DNA of 36,457 nucleotides from Bacteriovorax sp. (lineage in GTDB: Bacteria > Bdellovibrionota > Bacteriovoracia > Bacteriovoracales > Bacteriovoracaceae): positions 1-36,457 of the forward strand of contig JACMRM010000182.1 in NCBI GenBank assembly GCA_014376445.1. The letters are read 5' to 3'. Both the position numbers and the translations under genes were made by a program. The notes beneath the pieces were generated by a model that saw only the letters and a list, made by a program, of their open reading frames with translations, ran no database searches and was not told the DNA's origin. Below, piece after piece: positions 25,801 through 31,711 of the stretch; the first letter of the stretch is position 1; each line of letters opens with the position of its first letter.

Positions 25801-26006
25801 TAATCGGAGGTATGTTACCTTTGGCGATCGGATTAAACGAAGCTTCAAAACAAAGAACATCAATGGGTATCGCAGTCATCGGGGGATTAATTTCTTCGAC
25901 ACTTCTGACGTTGGTAGTTATTCCTGCTTCTTACTCTTATATCGAAAGATTCAGAGTATGGTCTGGAAACTTAATGAAGCGCATTTTCATGACTCACGAA
26001 GATTAA
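22869..26006 (+). CDS. RND efflux pump, AcrB/HAE1-type
   Basis: 1045 residues, normal length for the family, with 12 membrane helices and two large periplasmic loops. It begins NLASLSIKRPVFITCIVTMI. LALSLAVGLLIDDAIVV holds the proton-relay pair Asp403-Asp404 (AcrB Asp407/Asp408), and GVATKNSILLVDYANQ in helix 10 carries the matching Lys. GPEEVETLVSKVYEEEL and SPN-like segments of the pore domain follow the family. It exports hydrophobic compounds with proton drive. No membrane-fusion (adaptor) gene lies in this operon. A strong UUCG-loop terminator follows. Confidence 0.95.
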   Translation: MNLASLSIKRPVFITCIVTMILVVGYLSLRKLPVDLFPNVTFPIVTVTTTYPGAGPEEVETLVSKVYEEELSNVPGLKKLSSQNLEAVSVIIAEFNLDVDIKYAEQQVRDKVAAARKKLPNDIDEPVIRKIDPADQPIITISVESDLPDGELYQYVDKKIKPMIEQVNQVGLVDIYGGRKREIKVELDRNKLKAREISANQVSERLKISGQNIPAGKISGSAKDTVFRTLGEYKTINEIQSTIINFIGNDIPITVNDVGTVKDSLQERKTYAYYNGKGSILLSVYKQSGSNTIGVAKAIKKQVEKINKGFKEQNSKMSIKVVRDGSKPIDANVYDVYETIIIGMILTIIVVFFFLGSLRSTIITGLALPNSLLGAFILLAAAGFTVNIMTLLALSLAVGLLIDDAIVVRENIFRHIEMGADPVKAAIEGTSEVTLAVVATTLTVIAVFAPISFLDGVVGQFFKEFGLTVCFAMVISLFDALTMAPMLSAYFAGKVEHHDPTKPRVRKGIYDNTVQVVLDKFGDFQNWLENIYVSVLKFTLKRPFIVLFVSFLIFIASFAALKYVPKTFLPAQDAGEFMVSIDQKPGTSLDGMNDLAKKVDTLIRSNKEVDFTVMQVGDQNGQPEKASIFVTLVDSKKRPGLNTTAVKARVRELLKVYKDANPAVKDIDSVGGGQRPFNVNIVGDDMKEIEKYSGLLLEKIRHHPALLDVDTSSRPGKPEFQVIPDRNKAERLGVSTTLMGAELRTMVEGTTPAVFRELGEEYNIRVRMKEDQRDLRADYDSIYVPNINNSLIRLNAVAKPFDTTGPANINRQDRGRYIQISADVNPGGPGMGGAITDINRILKDEIKLPSNMKYQFVGQAENFQELMVNMVVAAGLGIMFIYFVLASLYESFVTPFTIMLVLPLAMCGAFYALAITGASLDLFSMIGCIMLLGVATKNSILLVDYANQQVQGGMTLNEAIIASGKARLRPILMTSFALIGGMLPLAIGLNEASKQRTSMGIAVIGGLISSTLLTLVVIPASYSYIERFRVWSGNLMKRIFMTHED

Positions 26007-26016
26007 TTATTTCAAG

Positions 26017-26039
26017 GCCCTCTTCGGAGGGCTTTTTTT
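26017..26039 (+). terminator. Rho-independent terminator after the RND operon
   Basis: GCCCTC pairs with GAGGGC around a TTCG tetraloop, followed by seven T. It starts 10 bases after the RND stop codon. Confidence 0.92.
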
Positions 26040-26047
26040 ACATAATC

Positions 26048-26077
26048 TTTACACATTTCCACCACCCCATTTATTTT
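26048..26077 (+). promoter_or_regulatory. Possible promoter in front of the orphan terminator
   Basis: TTTACA (26048-26053) and TATTTT (26072-26077) are 18 bases apart. The -10 box is imperfect. Transcription would start near 26084, between the two terminators. Confidence 0.25.
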
Positions 26078-26083
26078 TAGTGT

Positions 26084-26163
26084 AACTTCCACGCATCTAA
26101 AGTAATTAAGTACTTTTCCTTGCTTTTCTATGGGGTGGCCTTCTGAATAGAAGGCCTTTTTTT
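26084..26163 (+). ncRNA. Candidate small RNA ending in an orphan terminator
   Basis: No open reading frame of note lies between the RND terminator and the strong terminator at 26137-26156, yet that terminator needs a transcript. An RNA of about 80 bases from the weak promoter just upstream would end there. It has a single-stranded T- and A-rich middle and a terminal stem, like many small regulatory RNAs. Start point and strand are inference. Confidence 0.3.
26137..26163 (+). terminator. Orphan rho-independent terminator
   Basis: GGCCTTCT pairs perfectly with AGAAGGCC around GAAT, followed by seven T. It lies about 100 bases beyond the RND terminator and 77 bases before the next gene. The preceding ATGGGGTGG (26130-26138) is complementary to CCACCCCAT at 26062-26070 and shares two bases with this stem. 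Confidence 0.85.
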
Positions 26164-26239
26164 AGAGAAATGATGAAATAATTTCACAATCCCACACCTA
26201 TTTTTTGAGCATGTTATATTTCTTTCTACAGGAGATTTT

Positions 26240-26533
26240 ATGAAAGTATTGATTGGTTTAAGTCTTGTTCTTTTGAGTTTCGGCGGCACTGTCATGGCCT
26301 CTGAATTTCAATCGCTATCAGGCGATGAAGCTTATCAGATCTATAAAACTCTTCCTGGCAAAGCCTGTCAGGAATATAGATTAGTTAATTATGTAGTGTT
26401 CACGAAATACCAAACAAAATCTTGTGAAGAAAATCAAACTGATGCTTCTAAATGGTCGTGTACGGTTCAATTCTCTGTGAAGAATGGTAAAACTTCTGAA
26501 GTCATCAGTGCTGATTGCTCAAGACAAATTTAA
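26240..26533 (+). CDS. Small secreted Cys-rich protein, unknown function
   Basis: 97 residues with a signal peptide (MKVLIGLSLVLLSFGGTVMA). The mature part has four cysteines (GKACQE, TKSCEE, KWSCTV, SADCSR), probably two disulfides, in a small alpha/beta fold. AGGAG precedes the ATG, and an extended -10 (TGTTATATT, 26213-26221) is a likely promoter. Its end overlaps the convergent aminotransferase gene by 4 bases. No family recognised. Confidence 0.7.
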   Translation: MKVLIGLSLVLLSFGGTVMASEFQSLSGDEAYQIYKTLPGKACQEYRLVNYVVFTKYQTKSCEENQTDASKWSCTVQFSVKNGKTSEVISADCSRQI

Positions 26534-27666
26534 TGCAAATTTTTTAAAGCGCTTTTTAATGTCTCATCTTCTTTGGCAAAACAAAAACGAATCATGCGTG
26601 TACCTTCATCTGACTTAATATAAAAAGCTGAAGTTGGAATTGTCGCGACTTTTTTATCAGTGATTAATTTTTTACAGTAATCAACATCCTTTTCACCAGC
26701 AGGCAGCATCGCCATGACGAAGTATGTACCTTTCGGCTCAATAATATTGAAGCCGCATTCCTTGAGCCCATTCACTAAAATATTTTTTTTCCTTAAGTAG
26801 TCTGCTTTAAACTCAACCAGATAATCATCCATTTTTACTAAGGCTTCTGCCATCGCCCATTGAAGAGGCTGAGCTACACAAAATGTAGAGAACTGGTGAA
26901 CATTATGAATAGCTTTAATTAAATTTGCAGGACCAACTGCCCATCCAATTTTCCATCCAGTTAACCCAAACGTTTTTCCTGTTGATGAAATAGTAATTGT
27001 TCGGTCTTTTAAATCGCAGTACGTCGCAGTCGGTTTATGAGCAACACCGAAAGTTAGAAATTCATAAACTTCATCAGACAATAAGTAGAAATCATGCTTT
27101 TTTGCCAGCTCACCAATCACAGTGATTTCTTCAGCAGTAAAAACTTTTCCAGTTGGGTTGTGAGGATTATTTACAATTAAAAGTTTTGTTTTATTTGTAA
27201 CAGCGGCCTTAAGTTCTTCTATATCGAAATGAAAGTCAGGTGCCTTCAAAGTGACAGGAACAACTTTTGCTCCCGTTAATTGAATTGAAGCTAAATAAGA
27301 ATCGTAAAATGGCTCTAGCACAACAACTTCATCACCTGGATTTAAAAGCGCAAAACAAGTGCAGAAGATTGCTTCGGTCGCTCCATTAGTAACAACAACC
27401 TCACAGGTTGCATCGACTTTCATATTATAGAAACGCTCATAATTGTTTGCAATCGCCTGTCGAAGAGGAAGAATTCCCATCGAAGGAGCATATTGGTTTT
27501 TTGCTTCGTTTAATGCTTTCGCTGCTAAATCAATTACCCAACGAGGTCCGTCGAAGTCAGGAAACCCTTGAGATAGGTTAATTGCCTTATTTTCCATTGC
27601 CATTTTAGTCATGGTTGAAAATATGGATTCAGTGAATTGCTCGACAGTGTTGCTAAGTGGCTTCAT
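26530..27666 (-). CDS. PLP-dependent aminotransferase, methionine-salvage type
   Basis: 378 residues, fold-type I aminotransferase. INLSQGFPDFDGP near the N-terminus, NPHNPTGKVF, YLLSDEVYEFLTF and SSTGKTFGLTGWKIGW (with the PLP-binding Lys) are the standard motifs, closest to the YbdL/kynurenine-aminotransferase group. Proteins of this group use methionine/glutamine and 2-oxo acids. Because it diverges from mtnB-mtnD-mtnC, I infer that it does the last salvage step, 2-oxo-4-methylthiobutanoate to methionine. The aminotransferase family alone does not prove the substrate. Confidence 0.85.
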   Translation of the reverse strand: MKPLSNTVEQFTESIFSTMTKMAMENKAINLSQGFPDFDGPRWVIDLAAKALNEAKNQYAPSMGILPLRQAIANNYERFYNMKVDATCEVVVTNGATEAIFCTCFALLNPGDEVVVLEPFYDSYLASIQLTGAKVVPVTLKAPDFHFDIEELKAAVTNKTKLLIVNNPHNPTGKVFTAEEITVIGELAKKHDFYLLSDEVYEFLTFGVAHKPTATYCDLKDRTITISSTGKTFGLTGWKIGWAVGPANLIKAIHNVHQFSTFCVAQPLQWAMAEALVKMDDYLVEFKADYLRKKNILVNGLKECGFNIIEPKGTYFVMAMLPAGEKDVDYCKKLITDKKVATIPTSAFYIKSDEGTRMIRFCFAKEDETLKSALKNLH

Positions 27667-27733
27667 AAAGGGGTCCTCTGTGTAGAATGAACTCTAATAA
27701 ATAATTTACCCTTTTACAATTTTCAAAAGCTGT

Positions 27734-27759
27734 AAAAATACTCCTTTGAGGGTATTTTT
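27734..27759. promoter_or_regulatory. Dyad in the divergent methionine-salvage promoter region
   Basis: AAAAATACTC pairs with GGGTATTTTT (one G-U pair) around a six-base loop. It lies midway between the aminotransferase start (27666) and the mtnB start (27825). It could be an operator shared by both directions or a small attenuator. I did not find a known SAM riboswitch core here. Confidence 0.35.
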
Positions 27760-27824
27760 TCATTCTACTGGCCAAAAAAAGAGGGATTTTATATATAGAA
27801 CAAATAATCAACCAAGAGAAAGCC

Positions 27825-28472
27825 GTGTCATTCATTATCAGTGCCCAAGATTACGAAGAAATGAAAAAATTAGCGAGCTTAGTTCGCGTTATGAATAGCT
27901 TAGGACATAACCCTGCGACTAGCGGTAACTATTCATTAAGATCAAAAACTACACCAGAAATCGCACTTGTTTCTGAATCAGGAATCGATAAAAGCAAGTT
28001 CACTGAAGACAACTTTCTTCCGCTTTATATATCAAGCCGTGAAATGCACGAAGACTACAAACCATACGGAAGAAAATCTTCTGATGAGACTGATATCCAT
28101 TTAACAATCTATCAAATTACAAAAGCAAATTGTGTACTTCACAGTCATATGCTCGATTCATTATTATTTTCAGATTTATTTCCTGGAAAACAATTCGCAA
28201 CAATTAAAGACCTCGAACTTTTAAAAGGTTTCAAAGATGTTAAAACTCACGAACTGGAAATAAACATTCCTGTTTTTGACAACACTCAAGATATCAAATC
28301 TCTAGCAGAAACAATTAAGCCTTCAATCCTATCGCAGCCGACTAGTTATGGTCTTCTTCTTCGCGGCCACGGCGTGTATGTATGGGGTGAAAGTGTTGAA
28401 GAAGCTAAACGTCACCTGGAAGTTTTTGAATATATTTTTAAATACTACTTAAACTCAAATAGAAGATTCTAA
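27825..28472 (+). CDS. mtnB: Methylthioribulose-1-phosphate dehydratase
   Basis: 215 residues, class II aldolase fold. NPATSGNYSLR is the N-terminal substrate loop; VLHSHMLDSLLFS supplies the two zinc-binding His and LLLRGHGVYVWG the third. MtnB dehydrates methylthioribulose-1-phosphate to the diketo compound used by MtnC. It starts with GTG at 27825, with an AAGAGAAA ribosome region; the in-frame ATG at 27861 would remove the first helix and is less likely. The mtnD start is 2 bp after its stop. Confidence 0.9.
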   Translation: MSFIISAQDYEEMKKLASLVRVMNSLGHNPATSGNYSLRSKTTPEIALVSESGIDKSKFTEDNFLPLYISSREMHEDYKPYGRKSSDETDIHLTIYQITKANCVLHSHMLDSLLFSDLFPGKQFATIKDLELLKGFKDVKTHELEINIPVFDNTQDIKSLAETIKPSILSQPTSYGLLLRGHGVYVWGESVEEAKRHLEVFEYIFKYYLNSNRRF

Positions 28473-28474
28473 TC

Positions 28475-28996
28475 ATGGCAAAGTTATTTATTCCTTCATC
28501 AAATGAAACAGTCACTGATTTTAATAAAATCCAGTCGATACTAAAAAGTCATGGCATCATGATCGACAAATGGGAAGCCAATACCAAACTTGCCGATGAT
28601 GCTGATCAGGCGACAGTTCTAAAGGCCTACGAGCATGAATTAATGCCATTCATGACAAAATACGGATTTGAAACAGCTGACGTCATCAACGTCACGCCAA
28701 AAACTGAAAACTTAAAAGCTATCAGAGAAAAATTCATGAAAGAACACCGACACAGCGATGACGAGATTCGCTTCTTCGTTGATGGTGAAGGTATCTTCTG
28801 GTTCCACTTAGACAATAATGAAGTTCTGGCAGTGACATGTCAGGCAGGCGACTTTATGACTGTTCCGAAAAATTTCCGTCATTGGTTTGATCTTCACCCG
28901 AATTATTTCGTAAAAGCTATCCGCATTTTTTCAAACATTGAAGGATGGGTTCCTCATTATACTGATTCAGGTGTAGACCAAAAATATAACCCTTAA
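28475..28996 (+). CDS. mtnD: Acireductone dioxygenase
   Basis: 173 residues, cupin fold. KEHRHSDDEIRFFVDGEG carries the two metal His and the Glu, and VPKNFRHWFDL the third His, matching the 3-His-1-Glu centre of the family. It splits acireductone with oxygen to 2-oxo-4-methylthiobutanoate (Fe form). Upstream N-terminal residues (SSNETVTDFNKIQSIL) follow family pattern. It lies between mtnB (2 bp) and mtnC (9 bp) in a tight operon. Confidence 0.93.
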   Translation: MAKLFIPSSNETVTDFNKIQSILKSHGIMIDKWEANTKLADDADQATVLKAYEHELMPFMTKYGFETADVINVTPKTENLKAIREKFMKEHRHSDDEIRFFVDGEGIFWFHLDNNEVLAVTCQAGDFMTVPKNFRHWFDLHPNYFVKAIRIFSNIEGWVPHYTDSGVDQKYNP

Positions 28997-29005
28997 GAGA
29001 ATCTC

Positions 29006-29686
29006 ATGAAATATATTTTAACTGACGTTGAAGGAACGACAACTTCAATCAGCTTTGTTCACAATACACTTTTTCCTTTCGCCAAAGAAAGGCTGAAGGC
29101 TTATGTTGCTAAAAAATTAAATGATACTGAAGTTAAAAATATTCTCATGCAAACTAAAAAAACTGCCCTTGATGAAAATCATAAAACTCTGACTGATATT
29201 GAAGCAGCTGATTTGCTCATTCACTGGATTGATACTGACCGTAAACATCCTGCTCTTAAAGCGCTTCAAGGCATGATTTGGGAAGAGGGTTACAAATCAG
29301 GGGAAATCAAAGGTCATGTCTATGAAGACGTCCCAAAAGTTTTAGAAGCATGGAAAAAGCAAGGCTTGATTATGGGAGTCTATTCATCTGGTTCAGTGCA
29401 AGCGCAAAAATTAATTTTTGAATTTTCAACAGAAGGTAATTTGAAGTCTTTTTTTAAAGATAATTTTGATACAGAAATTGGAAATAAAAAAGAAGTTTCG
29501 TCTTATAAAAACATTGTTGAACAATTAAAAATTCCGGTGGAAGAAATTCTGTTTCTTTCAGATATTAAGGAAGAACTGGATGCTGCAAGAACTGTAGGAA
29601 TGAAAACCATTCAATTAGTACGCCAACATAATGTTGTGACTGGAGATCATGCAACGGCAAAAGATTTCAGCGAAATTAAAATCTAA
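29006..29686 (+). CDS. mtnC: Enolase-phosphatase E1
   Basis: 226 residues, HAD superfamily. TDVEGTTTSISFVH holds the catalytic Asp and the Glu-Gly-Thr-Thr signature of MtnC; VYSSGSVQAQKLIF is motif II and LSDIKEELDAARTVG motif III. It enolises and dephosphorylates the MtnB product to acireductone. With mtnB and mtnD this gives three consecutive steps. Missing here are the nucleosidase/kinase or phosphorylase and the isomerase MtnA. Its last 4 bases overlap the convergent outer-membrane protein gene. Confidence 0.93.
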   Translation: MKYILTDVEGTTTSISFVHNTLFPFAKERLKAYVAKKLNDTEVKNILMQTKKTALDENHKTLTDIEAADLLIHWIDTDRKHPALKALQGMIWEEGYKSGEIKGHVYEDVPKVLEAWKKQGLIMGVYSSGSVQAQKLIFEFSTEGNLKSFFKDNFDTEIGNKKEVSSYKNIVEQLKIPVEEILFLSDIKEELDAARTVGMKTIQLVRQHNVVTGDHATAKDFSEIKI

Positions 29687-30669
29687 AAGCGCCACCAAAA
29701 ATCAAGATTGAGAAGATAGCCTTGTTTTCCGATTTTAAATTCAGAAAAATCATTCGAAGACACACCGATCATCGTATGGAATTCTTTATCAATGATATAA
29801 TATCCAACGACTCCTCCGATTTTTTTCTTGTTAACGTCGATTTTAGGCCCGAATAAAAGTCTGTTCCAGTTATTAAACAGGTAGCCGTATGAAAGGGTTA
29901 ATTCTAGGTTCAAATTATTTAGGTACTCTTCAGAGTTATATAAATATTCATCCTGAGGTTTCTGAGTAAAGACTCTTAGTTTAATATAAGAATTAAAATT
30001 AGAATTCGATACCATATCAAGGTAGCCAGTGAACTGATAGGAGCCTTTGGTTTTCTCATTGTAATATTGAAACCCGTTTTCAACGGCTATTTCGTAATCA
30101 TCATTGCTAAAAATTGTATTTTTAATAGAAACGTTGAATATCTTAAACATCGTTGAAATTAAATTTGTATTCACCTGCCAACGGTTGTTAATCCCATAGC
30201 CCAGAATTGAAGGCCCTGCTAACCACTCTTTCTTCATAAGATTTGAAGCTGTAAACCCCTGCGCTAGCCCAGTGTAAACTAGAGGCTTATATTTTGAAGC
30301 GGCTTTACGATTTTCTTTATAAATTAAATCAAAACGCGCAGGCATTTCATCATTTTTTGTTTTAGTAAGGTCAACTTTCTTCAAATAATTTTCAGGTCTG
30401 ATTAATCCACTTTTATTGTGCGTTTGAACTGTTGCTGTAAAAAAATCCGGCTCGATATTCATCACTTGAACACGGGCATAACCAAGAATACTTTTACTGG
30501 CATGTGAATAAATTAAAAGAAGGTCACCCGGCTCCACTTCAATGCTAGGATCGAGCCTTTCAACTTTAATAACATCGTCATTTAAAATTTCTGTGATCAC
30601 AAATTCTTTTTCGTAAGAAAAGACTGTGGGGCTCATAAACAAAAAAGATAATGCCAAAATGAATTTCAT
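29683..30669 (-). CDS. Probable outer-membrane beta-barrel protein, unknown function
   Basis: 328 residues with signal peptide (MKFILALSFLFMSPTVFS). The N-terminal part (about 20-95, EKEFVITEILNDDVIKVERL) forms a small soluble domain. From about residue 120 on, alternating hydrophobic/polar strands repeat (NNRWQVNTNLISTMF, GYLFNNWNRLLFGPKID, KQGYLLNLDFWWRF) and end in an aromatic residue, as in outer-membrane barrels. No family recognised. GAGGT precedes the ATG. It diverges from the MaoC-like gene, with only 40 bp between starts. Confidence 0.7.
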   Translation of the reverse strand: MKFILALSFLFMSPTVFSYEKEFVITEILNDDVIKVERLDPSIEVEPGDLLLIYSHASKSILGYARVQVMNIEPDFFTATVQTHNKSGLIRPENYLKKVDLTKTKNDEMPARFDLIYKENRKAASKYKPLVYTGLAQGFTASNLMKKEWLAGPSILGYGINNRWQVNTNLISTMFKIFNVSIKNTIFSNDDYEIAVENGFQYYNEKTKGSYQFTGYLDMVSNSNFNSYIKLRVFTQKPQDEYLYNSEEYLNNLNLELTLSYGYLFNNWNRLLFGPKIDVNKKKIGGVVGYYIIDKEFHTMIGVSSNDFSEFKIGKQGYLLNLDFWWRF

Positions 30670-30696
30670 TAACTAAAATACCTCTAGAACGTTAAA

Positions 30697-30712
30697 AAGG
30701 AGATCCTTTATC
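30697..30712 (+). promoter_or_regulatory. Ribosome site AAGGAG before an AUC start codon
   Basis: AAGGAG (30697-30702) stands seven bases before ATC (30710-30712), in the frame of the MaoC-like protein. No ATG, GTG or TTG occurs in that frame between the stop at 30674-30676 and codon 51 (30860). Confidence 0.6.
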
Positions 30713-31117
30713 AAAACTGGTGACATTTATACTGAAAAACTTACCATAACTGCGTCTCATATTCAAAAATTTGCTGAATTTTCAGGTGACTTTAATCCTG
30801 TTCACTTCGATGATGAAGCCGCTCGCGTTCAGGGATTTAAGGGAAGAATTGCTCATGGAATGGTGGCAGCGTCTCACTTCTCAAAAATATTTGCCAATGA
30901 ATTTCCAGGTGCAGGAACAATATATCTAAACCAAACTTTCACATTTTTAGCGCCTGTGTATGTCGATGATATTTTGACTTACAAACTGGAAGTTGTTTCT
31001 CAAAAAGAAGACAAGCCAATCTTCAATGTTAACACTGAAGCTTTCGGCGAAGATGGAAAATTAAAAATTTCAGGTATTGCCATTATCAGGGCAAGAATCC
31101 AGGCTTACCAGGAATAG
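30710..31117 (+). CDS. MaoC-like (hotdog-fold) dehydratase, apparently AUC-started
   Basis: 135 residues if read from ATC at 30710. The first ATG of the frame (30860) would remove the active site. FAEFSGDFNPVHFDD carries the D-x-N-P-x-H catalytic pair (Asp27 and His32) of (R)-specific enoyl-CoA hydratases, followed by GRIAHGMVAASHFSK and the closing FTFLAPVYVDD. Length and motif order are those of a complete single-domain enzyme, which hydrates enoyl-CoA in lipid or polyhydroxyalkanoate metabolism. The ribosome site is ideally placed for ATC. A single base change (ATG to ATC) or a sequencing error are alternatives. Its 3' end overlaps the convergent YkgJ-like gene by 48 bases. Confidence 0.8.
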   Translation: MKTGDIYTEKLTITASHIQKFAEFSGDFNPVHFDDEAARVQGFKGRIAHGMVAASHFSKIFANEFPGAGTIYLNQTFTFLAPVYVDDILTYKLEVVSQKEDKPIFNVNTEAFGEDGKLKISGIAIIRARIQAYQE

Positions 31118-31711
31118 AATTTTTTCCAGCATTATGAAAAGTGCCACATTAATAGGATACTCCTGCTCTAAAAAAGCAGGGTCAAGATTAGAAAGTCTGC
31201 TTTTCGAATCATCGATAAACATGACTTCATCATCGACCAGCGTTGAACTTATTAGCTGATTATACTTTCCTTCATGAGCTTCTTTCAAAGTCGTGCAGAC
31301 TGAATAGTTAATATTATTATTTTTATCGTGCCTTCCGGCCACACCAAAGGTTCTACATACCAGCGGCCTGAATTGATATTCAGAGCACTGCCCTTTACCG
31401 GTGTTAAAATCTGAAATCTCCATGAACATGCAATGATCTGCCGAAAATTCTCCGCACTTTTCATAAATGCTCAGCGCTTCTCCTCTTTCAAGCATATCGA
31501 GCACCATAGGAAGAAGCTCAATCGGTGCACAATAAATATCGGATTTGAAACAGCACTTCCCACATCCTGATGGACATGGAAGTTCCACTTTTTTCTGAAA
31601 AGCAGAAAACTGCTCAAATACATTATTGAGTTCTACTAAAATCCTGGAGCCCAGAATTTTATGGCGTATTAGGTTTGAAGAGCTCGTAAACATAAATACT
31701 AAACATCCCAA
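31070..31711 (-). CDS. YkgJ-type cysteine-cluster protein
   Basis: 213 residues. CPSGCGKCCFKSDIYC near the N-terminus and, further on, GQCSEYQFRPLVCRTFG are the Cys patterns of the zinc/iron-chelating YkgJ (UPF0153) family, whose biological role is not established. Other Cys (YEKCGEF, ADHCMF, YSVCTT) fit metal binding. No signal peptide. It starts inside the end of the Wzz-like gene (overlap 53 bases) with AGG upstream of ATG 31711, so it is translationally linked to it. An ATG at 31693 is an alternative start. Confidence 0.8.
   Translation of the reverse strand: MGCLVFMFTSSSNLIRHKILGSRILVELNNVFEQFSAFQKKVELPCPSGCGKCCFKSDIYCAPIELLPMVLDMLERGEALSIYEKCGEFSADHCMFMEISDFNTGKGQCSEYQFRPLVCRTFGVAGRHDKNNNINYSVCTTLKEAHEGKYNQLISSTLVDDEVMFIDDSKSRLSNLDPAFLEQEYPINVALFIMLEKILFLVSLDSCPDNGNT

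Noticed and set aside
27667-27824. SAM riboswitch in front of the methionine-salvage genes
   Set aside because: I found only a simple dyad, not the multi-stem SAM-I core.
30860-31117. ATG at 30860 as the true start of the MaoC-like gene
   Set aside because: It would give an 85-residue protein lacking the D-x-N-P-x-H active site, with no ribosome site before it, although the coding signal clearly extends upstream.
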